Assembly: GCA_949286815.1 (NCBI GenBank)
Contig: CASEEB010000017.1
Location: 1 to 14,075 of the forward strand
Source of the DNA: an uncultured Eubacteriales bacterium
GTDB lineage: Bacteria > Bacillota > Clostridia > Oscillospirales > CAG-272
Length of the DNA stretch: 14,075 nucleotides
Direction: 5' to 3'
Shown: piece after piece, positions 7,413 to 14,075 of the stretch
Layout: every line of letters begins with the position of its first letter
Numbering within the stretch: the stretch's first letter is position 1
Notes under the pieces: model-generated
The model's input: only the letters and a program-made list of their open reading frames with translations
Told to the model about the DNA's origin: nothing
Databases searched by the model: none
Translations under genes and position numbers: made by a program

Positions 7413-7751
7413 ATGAATGAAAAGAATGAAATTATATACACATTGTCAAAATTGAAATTGGAAAATAACATATGTGAAAAAATACCCGCTATTGTAATGA
7501 GCAACAGCATGTATCCCGCATTGAGGAGAGGTCAGAAGGTTTTTGTTTACCCGGTGAAAAACGAATTGCGGATCGGAGATATAGTATTATATAAACACTG
7601 GGAAAAATCATTGACCATTCACAGAATCGCGGATATCCGAACCGACAATAATTTTAGTAAAATATACTTTACAAAGGGCGATAATAACAAAGAGACAGAT
7701 GATTATCGGATTACGGAAAAGGATATTATCGGTATTGTAAAAACCGAATGA
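7413..7751 (+). CDS. Small soluble S24/S26-type peptidase (Ser-His signal peptidase-like)
   Basis: 112 residues, with all core signal peptidase I boxes but no membrane helix. Box B is SNSMYPALRRGQKVFV with nucleophile Ser32. Box C is RIGDIVLYK (53-61). In box D the usual Lys is replaced by the TIHRI motif, with His70 as the likely general base. Box E is TKGDNN (87-92), followed by Asp96/Asp97. Ser-His chemistry is typical of the ER, archaeal and SipW branch rather than of the Ser-Lys LepB branch. Signal peptidases normally carry at least one N-terminal membrane anchor, so a free-standing soluble form is unusual. Similar stand-alone S24/S26 proteins occur next to transporters in ribosomal-peptide clusters, which makes cleavage of an exported peptide a reasonable inference. 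The ribosome binding site is poor: GGGGAGG is 15 bases from the ATG and an AGG is 5 bases away. Confidence 0.75.
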   Translation: MNEKNEIIYTLSKLKLENNICEKIPAIVMSNSMYPALRRGQKVFVYPVKNELRIGDIVLYKHWEKSLTIHRIADIRTDNNFSKIYFTKGDNNKETDDYRITEKDIIGIVKTE

Positions 7752-7762
7752 AAGACATTAAT

Positions 7763-7799
7763 CCGCAATTCAGTTTGACCGGCGGAATATTATTTTTTA
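7763..7799 (+). terminator. Possible weak terminator after the peptidase gene
   Basis: TCCGC (7763-7767) can pair with GCGGA (7783-7787) across a 15-base loop, followed after a few bases by a run of about six T. The stem is short, so this is tentative. It lies between the convergent peptidase and acetyltransferase genes. Confidence 0.35.
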
Positions 7800-7828
7800 A
7801 GTGTTAATTTTAATTACAGCTGTCTGTA

Positions 7829-8278
7829 TCAGACTTTAAGCTCAAGCTGTATGTTTACTCTGTCATATTCCATGTTGTCTATAGGCACCTCGACAAAACC
7901 CATTTTGGCGTAAAGATGCATTGCCGCTCCTAAAACGCGATTTGAAACAATCATGAGCTTTTGGGCGCCTTTGCTTTTTGCGTGGTCCATACAGGCCTTC
8001 AGTACGGCTTGTCCCGCGCCTTTACCCTGATATTTTTCATCGGTTGCGAGCTTGCATATTTCCCACACGCCGTTGCCTCTCGGCAATATCATGCATGTCG
8101 CGATAGCTGTATTGTCTTCTACCGCAAAATAAACCTCAGCGCCGTTTTTTATCAAATCCTCCACTCCCTCAAGCATTTCCGTATCCTGAGGCTCCACGAC
8201 GAAATATTTGTTCAACCAGGCAAGATTCAAATCTATAAAAGACTGTTTGTATTGGTGTTGATAAGAAACTATTTTCAA
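7829..8278 (-). CDS. GNAT family N-acetyltransferase
   Basis: 149 residues spanning a whole GNAT domain. The acetyl-CoA pyrophosphate-binding motif A is clear: ICKLATDEKYQGKGAGQAVL, with Gln84-Gly85-x-Gly87-x-Gly89. It is followed by the C-terminal AMHLYAKMGFVE segment (119-130), the family's usual LYxKxGF. The acceptor (amine, small molecule or protein N-terminus) cannot be predicted. The start codon is TTG (8276-8278), chosen because GGAGG sits exactly 9 bases upstream and no ATG is available nearby; Met1 is read from TTG. The gene is convergent with the exporter/peptidase pair and divergent from the trp operon. Confidence 0.85.
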   Translation of the reverse strand: MKIVSYQHQYKQSFIDLNLAWLNKYFVVEPQDTEMLEGVEDLIKNGAEVYFAVEDNTAIATCMILPRGNGVWEICKLATDEKYQGKGAGQAVLKACMDHAKSKGAQKLMIVSNRVLGAAMHLYAKMGFVEVPIDNMEYDRVNIQLELKV

Positions 8279-8327
8279 GATATTTTACCTCCGGAATTGA
8301 TTTATACTTTTTTATGTATTATAAATC

Positions 8328-8356
8328 ATTCTAACATTTTTTAATTTATTTGTCAA
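8328..8356 (-). promoter_or_regulatory. Sigma-A promoter for the acetyltransferase gene
   Basis: Read on the minus strand: TTGACA (8356-8351), a 17-base spacer, then TAGAAT (8333-8328, one mismatch). Transcription would start near 8321, giving a leader of about 43 bases. It diverges from the trp promoter about 80 bases away. Confidence 0.8.
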
Positions 8357-8438
8357 TAGAAACGCCGCTCAATAAAAAAAGCGGATTCATCGGAATATGA
8401 TGTGTCCGAAAAAATGCGGAAAAATTTCAAAAAATCTA

Positions 8439-8467
8439 TTGACAAATGTTGATTTTGGTGATATACT
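8439..8467 (+). promoter_or_regulatory. Sigma-A promoter of the trp operon
   Basis: TTGACA (8439-8444) and TATACT (8462-8467, one mismatch) are separated by 17 bases. The transcript would begin near 8474, just before T-box stem I. Regulation appears to be by the leader RNA; I see no obvious operator. Confidence 0.85.
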
Positions 8468-8473
8468 GTAATA

Positions 8474-8751
8474 TCATAAACCGTTGAAGCGGAGATAACG
8501 TCAATCAAGACTATACAGAGAGCCCGTGTCGCTGAGAGTCGGGTTAGAAACTGTTTGGCAAATGGACCGCGGAGGGCGCAGTCAAAGGAATTTTCCGAGT
8601 ATTCTGCGACGTTTGGGCATACGTAAACTGCCGGGAATATGTTTGTATTCTGCTGAGCGTACATCTTTTTAGGATGTGAATCAAGGTGGCACCGCGGATA
8701 GTTTTTAATTATTCGTCCTTGACAGGGATTTTTCTGTCAGGGGCGTTTTTT
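8474..8751 (+). ncRNA. T-box riboswitch, tRNA-Trp specific, controlling the trp operon
   Basis: The conserved T-box AAGGTGGCACCGCGG is at 8683-8697. Stem I can be drawn as GCGG (8489-8492)/CCGC (8567-8570), GTCAA (8500-8504)/TTGGC (8555-8559), ACAG (8515-8518)/CTGT (8551-8554) and GCCCG (8522-8526)/CGGGT (8540-8544), with the characteristic AGAGAG and GCTGAGAG elements. The internal loop between the first two helices has AGATAA-type sequence on the 5' side and AAA-UGG-A on the 3' side. This places the Trp codon UGG at 8563-8565 as specifier. The acceptor-pairing bases UGGC match a G discriminator, as expected for tRNA-Trp. Antiterminator: TCAAGG (8681-8686) with CCTTGA (8717-8722), mutually exclusive with the terminator. 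Uncharged tRNA-Trp should favour read-through into trpE. There is a single T-box, not a tandem. Confidence 0.95.
8716..8751 (+). terminator. T-box-controlled terminator before trpE
   Basis: TCCTTGACAG (8716-8725) pairs with CTGTCAGGGG (8734-8743), including G-T pairs, followed by CG and a T6 run (8746-8751). Its left arm contains the bases needed for the antiterminator helix, which is the switch. Confidence 0.9.
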
Positions 8752-8783
8752 GTTTATATTTAAATTATCCGGAGGCGAGCATC

Positions 8784-10250
8784 ATGAAAATCAAACCGAG
8801 TCAGGAAGAAGCAATTGCGATTGCAAATACCGGCAAATACAGGGTATTGCCTGTCAGCTGTGAAATACTGTCCGATTTTATAACACCGATCGAAACAATT
8901 AAAATTCTGAAAAATGTATCAACTCATTGCTATATGCTTGAGTCGGTCGCAGAAAACGAAAAATGGGGACGTTACACATTTCTCGGATTTGATCCGAAGT
9001 TGGAGATTACCTGTATAAACGGCGAGATGAAAGTAGGCAACATAAAATTCAGAACGCAGAATCCCTCGGAGCATATTCGTCAGATACTTGTCGAGTATAA
9101 AAGTCCCCGTTTTGATTATCTTCCGTCTTTTACGGGAGGATTGGTGGGATATTTCTCGTATGACTACCTTTCATACAGCGAACCGACGGTTCGCCGTGAC
9201 ACAGTGGACAACGAAGAATTCAAGGATGTTGACCTGATGCTTTTCGATAAGGTCATTGCTTTTGACAATTACCGCCAAAAAATTGTTTTAATAGTAAATA
9301 TGCCGCTTGATGAGCCTGTAACCGGTTATAATAAAGCGGTTATGGAACTTATGAACCTTGCGCGTCTTATCAGAACGGGAGAAAAGAAAGATGAGGCTTT
9401 GGGACATATTACCGGAGAAATTTCGCAATTGTTTGATAAGGACGGCTATTGCTCTATGGTTGAAAAAGCAAAGCGTCATATACATGAGGGGGATATATTC
9501 CAGATAGTATTATCAAACCGTCTCAGCGCCCCATTTGAAGGAAGCCTGTTGAATACATACCGTATTCTGCGAACCATTAATCCGTCGCCGTACATGTTTT
9601 ATTTTGCCGGTACCGATGTGGAGGTGGCGGGTGCTTCGCCCGAAACACTTGTCAGGCTTGAAAACGGTATTCTTCACACCTTTCCGCTTGCGGGAACCAG
9701 ACCTCGGGGCAAAACCGAAGAGGAGGACAACGCACTTCAAGCCGAGCTGCTCAGCGATGAAAAGGAGCTTGCGGAGCACAACATGCTGGTAGACCTCGGA
9801 CGAAATGACCTCGGTAAAATCAGTAAGTTTTCAACCGTACAGGTCGAAAAGTTTCATTCAGTCGAGCGTTACTCGCACGTTATGCACATAGGCTCTACTG
9901 TACGGGGCGAGATCCGGGACGACTGTGACGCTCTCGACGCCATAGAAGCGGTGCTTCCCGCGGGAACATTGTCGGGCGCTCCCAAAATACGGGCATGTCA
10001 GCTTATCGGAGAGCTTGAAAATAACAAACGCGGTATTTACGGCGGAGCCATAGGATACATTGATTTCACCGGAAATATGGATACCTGTATCGCGATTCGA
10101 ATCGCGTACAAGAAAAACGGAAAAGTATTTGTGCGGAGCGGTGCGGGAATCGTCGCCGATTCCGTGCCTCAGAAAGAGTTTGAGGAGTGTCTGAATAAAG
10201 CACGGGCGGTAATTGACGCTTTAATACAGGCAGAACAAGCCGATGAGTAA
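8784..10250 (+). CDS. trpE: Anthranilate synthase component I
   Basis: 488 residues; converts chorismate to anthranilate with ammonia delivered by TrpG, the first committed step of tryptophan synthesis, in the cytoplasm. The N-terminal domain carries MLES (51-54) of the tryptophan feedback site, and NPSPYMFY (266-273) is its partner region, so feedback inhibition by tryptophan is expected. The chorismate-binding domain shows AGASPETLVR, PLAGTRPRG (301-309), EHNMLVDLGRND (331-342), GTLSGAPK (394-401), RGIYGGAIGY and GAGIVADS. Ala in PLAGTRPRG is the TrpE form; aminodeoxychorismate synthase PabB usually has Lys there. A GGAGG ribosome binding site lies 8 bases before the ATG. It is the first gene after the Trp T-box leader. 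Confidence 0.97.
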   Translation: MKIKPSQEEAIAIANTGKYRVLPVSCEILSDFITPIETIKILKNVSTHCYMLESVAENEKWGRYTFLGFDPKLEITCINGEMKVGNIKFRTQNPSEHIRQILVEYKSPRFDYLPSFTGGLVGYFSYDYLSYSEPTVRRDTVDNEEFKDVDLMLFDKVIAFDNYRQKIVLIVNMPLDEPVTGYNKAVMELMNLARLIRTGEKKDEALGHITGEISQLFDKDGYCSMVEKAKRHIHEGDIFQIVLSNRLSAPFEGSLLNTYRILRTINPSPYMFYFAGTDVEVAGASPETLVRLENGILHTFPLAGTRPRGKTEEEDNALQAELLSDEKELAEHNMLVDLGRNDLGKISKFSTVQVEKFHSVERYSHVMHIGSTVRGEIRDDCDALDAIEAVLPAGTLSGAPKIRACQLIGELENNKRGIYGGAIGYIDFTGNMDTCIAIRIAYKKNGKVFVRSGAGIVADSVPQKEFEECLNKARAVIDALIQAEQADE

Positions 10251-10271
10251 AAACTTTTTTATCATCTTTTT
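10242..10271 (+). terminator. AU-rich hairpin with T5 between trpE and trpG (weak terminator-like)
   Basis: GATGA (10242-10246) pairs with TCATC (10262-10266), and an inner T/A stretch (10248-10252 with 10257-10261) extends the stem with one bulged G; TTTTT follows at 10267-10271. The stem covers the trpE stop codon. Its low GC content makes strong termination doubtful; partial read-through or an RNA-processing site are alternatives. Confidence 0.35.
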
Positions 10272-10307
10272 GAGTCCGAAAGTTGAAAGCAGGGGGATTA
10301 AATTATT

Positions 10308-10889
10308 ATGATTTTGCTTATTGATAACTATGACAGCTTTTCATATAACCTTTATCAGCTAACAGGAGAATTACATCCTTCCGTCAAAGTCATCCGCAAT
10401 GATGAAATGACTGTAGGAGAGATTAAGCAGCTTGCGCCTGAACGCATTATTCTTTCTCCGGGACCCGGCAGACCCGAGGACGCTGGAGTTATAATTGATG
10501 TCATAAAAACTGTCGGTAAAGATATTCCCATACTCGGCGTTTGCCTTGGTCATCAGGCAATTTGCGCGGCTTACGGAGCCACCGTAACATACGCGAAAAA
10601 GTTGATGCACGGAAAGCAGTCGGAGATTAAACTTTTTCCGGATTGTCCGATATTTGAAAATTGTCCGCCGGTAATTCCCGTAGCAAGATATCATTCACTT
10701 GCCGCAGATCCGGGTACTATTCCGGATTGTCTGAAAATAACCGCGATTACCGATGACGGTGAGATAATGGGAGTACAGCATAAAGACTTTCCGGTTTTCG
10801 GAGTACAATTTCATCCCGAATCCATAATGACGCCGGACGGAAAAACCATATTGAGAAATTTTATAAGGGGGGTTATAATCAATGATTAA
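10308..10889 (+). CDS. trpG: Anthranilate synthase component II (glutamine amidotransferase)
   Basis: 193 residues, a full class I (triad) glutamine amidotransferase that hydrolyses glutamine and passes ammonia to TrpE. Visible motifs are DNYDSFSYNL (6-15), the oxyanion region LSPGPGRPEDAG (49-60), LGVCLGHQAI with nucleophile Cys79, and GVQFHPES with His169 and Glu171. It is not fused to TrpE or TrpD. The same subunit may also serve folate synthesis as PabA in organisms lacking a separate copy, which cannot be judged here. GGGGGA lies about 10 bases before the ATG. It begins 57 bases after trpE, the only gap in the operon. Confidence 0.96.
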   Translation: MILLIDNYDSFSYNLYQLTGELHPSVKVIRNDEMTVGEIKQLAPERIILSPGPGRPEDAGVIIDVIKTVGKDIPILGVCLGHQAICAAYGATVTYAKKLMHGKQSEIKLFPDCPIFENCPPVIPVARYHSLAADPGTIPDCLKITAITDDGEIMGVQHKDFPVFGVQFHPESIMTPDGKTILRNFIRGVIIND

Positions 10890-11913
10890 AGACGCGATAG
10901 TAAAAATAGTAAATAAAGAAGACCTCACGTATGACGAGGCATACACGGTTATGAACGAGATAATGAGCGGTCAGACCACACCGACCCAGAACGCAGCTTT
11001 TCTCGCGGCGCTTTCGACCAAGAGCGCGAGGGCCGAGACGACAGATGAGATTGCGGGTTGCGCCGCCGCAATGAGAGCGCATGCCACTAAAGTGGAGACT
11101 GATATGGAGCTTTTTGAGATTGTGGGTACAGGTGGGGACAATGCGCACAGTTTCAATATTTCCACGACCTCCGCGCTTGTGGCGGCCGCGGGAGGTATGA
11201 AGGTTGCGAAGCACGGCAACAGAGCCGCTTCTTCTCAGTGCGGAACGGCGGATTGTCTCGAAGCGCTCGGGGTTAATATCATGCAAAGTCCCGAAAAATG
11301 CGTCGAGCTTTTGAAAAAGGTAGGAACGTGTTTCTTTTTTGCGCAGAAATATCATACCTCAATGAAGTACGTCGGGGCTATTCGCAAAGAACTCGGATTT
11401 CGAACCGTGTTCAATATTCTCGGTCCTCTCACAAATCCCGGAACTCCCTCAATGCAGCTTCTCGGAGTATATGACGACTATCTTGTGGAACCTTTGGCGC
11501 AGGTGTTGGTCAATCTCGGAGTTAAACGCGGCATGGTGGTTTACGGGCAGGATAAACTCGACGAAATTTCCATGAGTGCTCCGACTAAGGTATGCGAGAT
11601 ACGGGACGGTTGGTTTAAATCCACGGTTATAACACCTGAAGATTTTGGATTTGCGCGTTGTTCAAGAGAAGACCTTAAGGGCGGTACGCCGCAGGAAAAT
11701 GCGAAGATTACACTTGCGATACTGAACGGCGAGAAAGGACACAAAAGAGACGCGGTTCTGATGAACGCGGGAGCCTCGCTTTATATCGGAGGCAAGGCAA
11801 AAAATATTAAAGAAGGTATATCACTTGCGGCGGAAATGATCGATTCCGGGAAAGCGCTTGAAGTACTGAACAGACTGATTGAATTGAGCAATAGTCCGGA
11901 GGAGACGGCATGA
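10882..11913 (+). CDS. trpD: Anthranilate phosphoribosyltransferase
   Basis: 343 residues, the usual length; transfers phosphoribosyl from PRPP to anthranilate. A helical N-terminal domain (1-70) leads into the PRPP site GTGGD (82-86), NISTTSALVAAAGG (92-105) and KHGNR (110-114). These are followed by SSQCGTADCLEALGVN, FFFAQKYHTSMKYVG and LGFRTVFNILGPLTNP (171-186), then a DKLDEIS motif near 227-233. HTSM replaces the more common HPAM in the anthranilate channel, a conservative variation. The start overlaps the end of trpG by 8 bases, which favours translational coupling. Confidence 0.97.
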   Translation: MIKDAIVKIVNKEDLTYDEAYTVMNEIMSGQTTPTQNAAFLAALSTKSARAETTDEIAGCAAAMRAHATKVETDMELFEIVGTGGDNAHSFNISTTSALVAAAGGMKVAKHGNRAASSQCGTADCLEALGVNIMQSPEKCVELLKKVGTCFFFAQKYHTSMKYVGAIRKELGFRTVFNILGPLTNPGTPSMQLLGVYDDYLVEPLAQVLVNLGVKRGMVVYGQDKLDEISMSAPTKVCEIRDGWFKSTVITPEDFGFARCSREDLKGGTPQENAKITLAILNGEKGHKRDAVLMNAGASLYIGGKAKNIKEGISLAAEMIDSGKALEVLNRLIELSNSPEETA

Positions 11914-12692
11914 CGATTCTCGACAGGCTTGCCGAACATGCCAAAGAACGCGTAGAACAGGCAAAAGAGAAAATTCCGCTTGAAGAAATCAGATGTCGGT
12001 CACTGTCTCTTCCCGCGGGAAATTTTGATTTTGAAACTGCCGTTAAAAAACCGGATATCTCTTTTATCTGCGAATGTAAAAAAGCCTCTCCGTCCAAAGG
12101 GATAATTTCTCCGGATTTTCCGTATTTGCAAATCGCTAAGGAGTACGAGGAAGCGGGCGCGGACTGCATATCCGTACTTACCGAGCCGAAATGGTTTTTA
12201 GGCAGTGACGAATATCTTCTGAAAATCGCGGACGCCGTATCGATTCCTTGTCTGCGCAAGGATTTTACGGTTGACGAATATATGATTTACGAATCAAAGC
12301 TGCTCGGTGCTTCGGCGGTTTTGCTCATCTGCGCGATTTCGGATGAGATGCAAATAAAGAAATACATTCAGATCTGCGATACCCTCGGAATTTCGGCTTT
12401 GGTGGAAGCCCACAATGAAGACGAAGTAAAAATGGCTCTAAGAGTCGGAGCAAGGATTATCGGAGTAAATAACCGAAATCTTAAAGATTTTACGGTAGAC
12501 ACTGATACCAGCGCTAAACTTCGGAAAATGATACCGAAAGATATATTGTTCGTATCGGAAAGCGGAGTCCGGAATAAAGATGATATTTCAAAACTTCGCG
12601 ATATAGGCGCAGACGCGGTTTTGATAGGTGAAACACTTATGCGGGCGTCCGATAAAAAGACCATGCTTGCGCAATTGAGAGGTGTACCGTGA
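11910..12692 (+). CDS. trpC: Indole-3-glycerol-phosphate synthase
   Basis: 260 residues, a complete single-domain (beta/alpha)8 barrel that closes carboxyphenylaminodeoxyribulose phosphate to indole-3-glycerol phosphate. Active-site residues are visible: Glu55 and Lys57 in ECKKASPSKG, Lys117 in CLRKDF, Glu166 in LVEAH, Asn188 in GVNNRN, and Glu217-Ser218 in VSESG. The phosphate-binding glycine comes near the end in DAVLIGE. It is not fused to TrpF, which is a separate gene here. It overlaps trpD by 4 bases (ATGA), with GGAGG 7 bases before the ATG. Confidence 0.97.
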   Translation: MTILDRLAEHAKERVEQAKEKIPLEEIRCRSLSLPAGNFDFETAVKKPDISFICECKKASPSKGIISPDFPYLQIAKEYEEAGADCISVLTEPKWFLGSDEYLLKIADAVSIPCLRKDFTVDEYMIYESKLLGASAVLLICAISDEMQIKKYIQICDTLGISALVEAHNEDEVKMALRVGARIIGVNNRNLKDFTVDTDTSAKLRKMIPKDILFVSESGVRNKDDISKLRDIGADAVLIGETLMRASDKKTMLAQLRGVP

Positions 12693-13297
12693 CAAAAATT
12701 AAACTTTGCGGGCTTTTTCGTCCTTGTGATATTGAAGCGGCAAATCAACTGAAACCTGATTATATAGGCTTTGTTTTCTCACGGAAAAGCCACAGGTATG
12801 TCAGTCCTGAAACCGCGTTTACGCTCAGGAAATTACTTGCCCCTGATATTACCGCGGTAGGTGTTTTTGTTGATGAACGCGCGGATAATATTGCATCGCT
12901 GCTAAATAGCGGTACGATAGACATGGCACAGCTGCACGGAAACGAGGATGAGGACTATATCAGCAATTTAAAAAAGCTGACCGATAAGCCGCTGATAAAG
13001 GCTTTTAAAATCAGAAACGCATATGACGCGGAAAATTCAAATACGAGCAATGCCGATTATATTTTGCTCGATTCGGGAGCCGGAAGCGGCATTACCTTTG
13101 ACTGGACATTGCAAAAACACGTAAAAAGACAATATTTTCTTGCCGGCGGGCTTGACTCCGACAATGTAGGCGAAGTAATCCGGAATTATAAACCTTTTGC
13201 CGTAGATGTCAGCTCCTCAATTGAGACCCAACGGTTTAAAGATATAAACAAAATGGCAGCGTTTGTCGCTGCGGTGAGAAAGGAAGAATTAAAATGA
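12689..13297 (+). CDS. trpF: Phosphoribosylanthranilate isomerase
   Basis: 202 residues, a small (beta/alpha)8 barrel catalysing the Amadori rearrangement of phosphoribosylanthranilate. The catalytic pair is Cys7 in KLCGL and Asp128 in LLDSGAGSG. Also seen are IGFVFSRKSHRYV (26-38), VGVFVDE, QLHGNED, FLAGGLDSDN (150-159) and DVSSSIET (173-180). The usual phosphate-site sequence is DVSSGVE; here the Gly is Ser, a minor change. The start codon is GTG, overlapping the trpC stop as GTGA, with GAGAGG upstream inside trpC. It is the lowest-conservation enzyme of the set, but the motifs are clear. Confidence 0.95.
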   Translation: MTKIKLCGLFRPCDIEAANQLKPDYIGFVFSRKSHRYVSPETAFTLRKLLAPDITAVGVFVDERADNIASLLNSGTIDMAQLHGNEDEDYISNLKKLTDKPLIKAFKIRNAYDAENSNTSNADYILLDSGAGSGITFDWTLQKHVKRQYFLAGGLDSDNVGEVIRNYKPFAVDVSSSIETQRFKDINKMAAFVAAVRKEELK

Positions 13298-14075
13298 CAA
13301 ATCCTAACGGGCGTTTCGGGATACATGGCGGGCAGTATATTCCCGAAACCTTAATGAACGCGGTTATAGAGCTTGAGGAAGCTTATAACCACTATAAAAA
13401 CGACCCTGAATTCAACAGGGAACTGACTGAACTTTTGAACGAATACGCGGGAAGACCGTCAAGACTGTATTATGCCGAAAAAATGTCAAGAGACCTCGGA
13501 GGAGCTAAGATTTATCTCAAACGGGAAGATCTGAATCATACGGGCGCTCATAAGATAAACAATGTGCTCGGTCAGGCACTCCTGGCAAAGAAAATGGGAA
13601 AAACACGGCTTATTGCAGAAACCGGTGCGGGTCAGCACGGAGTAGCCACAGCCACCGCGGCCGCGCTTATGGACATGGAATGTGTGGTTTTCATGGGGCA
13701 GGAGGACACTGTCAGACAGGCGCTCAATGTATACCGTATGCGTCTGCTCGGCTCTGAGGTAATACCCGTAAAAACTGGTACGGCAACCTTAAAGGACGCC
13801 GTTTCCGAAGCCATGCGTGAGTGGACGTCCCGAATAAGCGACACCCATTACTGTCTCGGCTCTGTAATGGGTCCACACCCGTTTCCCACTATTGTGCGTG
13901 ACTTTCAGGCGGTCATTTCCAAAGAGATCAAGGAACAGATACTCTCCAAGGAAGGCAGATTGCCGGACGCCGTCATTGCCTGTGTGGGCGGAGGCTCAAA
14001 CGCCATAGGCAGCTTTTATCATTTCATAGAAGATAAAGAAGTGAGGCTTATCGGATGCGAAGCGGCGGGCAGAGG
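13294..14075 (+). CDS. trpB: Tryptophan synthase beta chain (5' part, runs off the window)
   Basis: 260 codons are present, about two thirds of the usual length near 395. It starts MTNPNGRFGIHGGQYIPETL and overlaps the trpF stop by 4 bases (ATGA). The pyridoxal-phosphate lysine is Lys87 in HTGAHKINN, the catalytic Glu109 lies in AETGAGQHG, and the phosphate-binding loop GGGSNA is at 230-235. The first-residue pattern and numbering match classic TrpB1, the partner of TrpA, rather than the stand-alone TrpB2 type. It condenses indole with serine to tryptophan. The frame is open to the last base, and trpA would be expected next. Confidence 0.97.
   Translation, partial: MTNPNGRFGIHGGQYIPETLMNAVIELEEAYNHYKNDPEFNRELTELLNEYAGRPSRLYYAEKMSRDLGGAKIYLKREDLNHTGAHKINNVLGQALLAKKMGKTRLIAETGAGQHGVATATAAALMDMECVVFMGQEDTVRQALNVYRMRLLGSEVIPVKTGTATLKDAVSEAMREWTSRISDTHYCLGSVMGPHPFPTIVRDFQAVISKEIKEQILSKEGRLPDAVIACVGGGSNAIGSFYHFIEDKEVRLIGCEAAGR

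Noticed and set aside
7961..8344. 127-codon plus-strand frame opposite the acetyltransferase gene
   Set aside because: The minus-strand GNAT reading has motif A, a promoter and a GGAGG site; this frame has none.
8357..8438. Two short inverted repeats (CCGCT/AGCGG and TCGGA/TCCGA) between the divergent promoters
   Set aside because: Short stems without T-tracts and with no relation to a recognised site; could arise by chance.
8353..8664. 103-codon minus-strand frame
   Set aside because: It lies opposite the T-box RNA and both promoters; the structured RNA explains the sequence.
10879..11355. 158-codon minus-strand frame opposite trpD, and similar frames at 11807-12259 and 12368-12748
   Set aside because: Antisense shadows of conserved trp genes.
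1..14075. Insertion sequences, CRISPR arrays, tRNA or rRNA genes, toxin-antitoxin or phage-defence genes
   Set aside because: Looked for on both strands; no transposase, spaced direct repeats, tRNA cloverleaf or defence-type protein was seen.

Overview
The window looks like a chromosomal segment of a Gram-positive, low-to-moderate GC member of the Bacillota, most likely a gut-type Clostridia. The support is: GGAGG-type ribosome binding sites; several near-consensus sigma-A promoters with 17-base spacers; a T-box leader; two lipoproteins with short Clostridia-style signal peptides; a BspA-type leucine-rich-repeat protein; a DUF4430 protein; and a BofC-like domain that suggests a spore former. 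No species can be named from the sequence.

Left part (1-5173), small envelope genes. The last 9 codons of one leucine-rich-repeat lipoprotein gene are followed by a complete paralogue (64-1011) and a bidirectional terminator. A membrane-anchored BofC-C-like protein (minus strand) diverges from a class A penicillin-binding protein (1797-3851). Next are a divergent TspO/MBR-like five-helix membrane protein, preceded by a promoter that overlaps a perfect 14-bp inverted repeat, and a DUF4430 lipoprotein with a consensus promoter and a structured terminator.

Middle (5271-8356). A consensus promoter and a roughly 190-base leader precede an ABC exporter (5492-7327). It is followed by a small soluble Ser-His (ER/SipW-type) S26 signal-peptidase-like protein (7413-7751). 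The pair suggests processing and export of a peptide, but no precursor gene is visible. A convergent GNAT acetyltransferase gene on the minus strand starts at TTG and has its own promoter.

Right part (8439-14075), the tryptophan operon trpE-trpG-trpD-trpC-trpF-trpB(partial). It sits behind one promoter and one T-box riboswitch whose specifier can be assigned as UGG (Trp). All junctions from trpG onward overlap by 4-8 bases; only trpE-trpG has a gap (57 bases), and this contains an AU-rich hairpin followed by T5. The enzymes cover chorismate to indole-3-glycerol phosphate plus the start of tryptophan synthase beta; trpA presumably lies beyond the window. Uncharged tRNA-Trp should stabilise the antiterminator and switch the operon on.

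No mobile element, CRISPR array, tRNA or rRNA was seen. The trp operon is ordinary in content. The less ordinary parts are the exporter/peptidase pair, the palindrome over the tspO-like promoter, and the mosaic composition of the duplicated LRR gene. I did not find a convincing undescribed multi-gene system.
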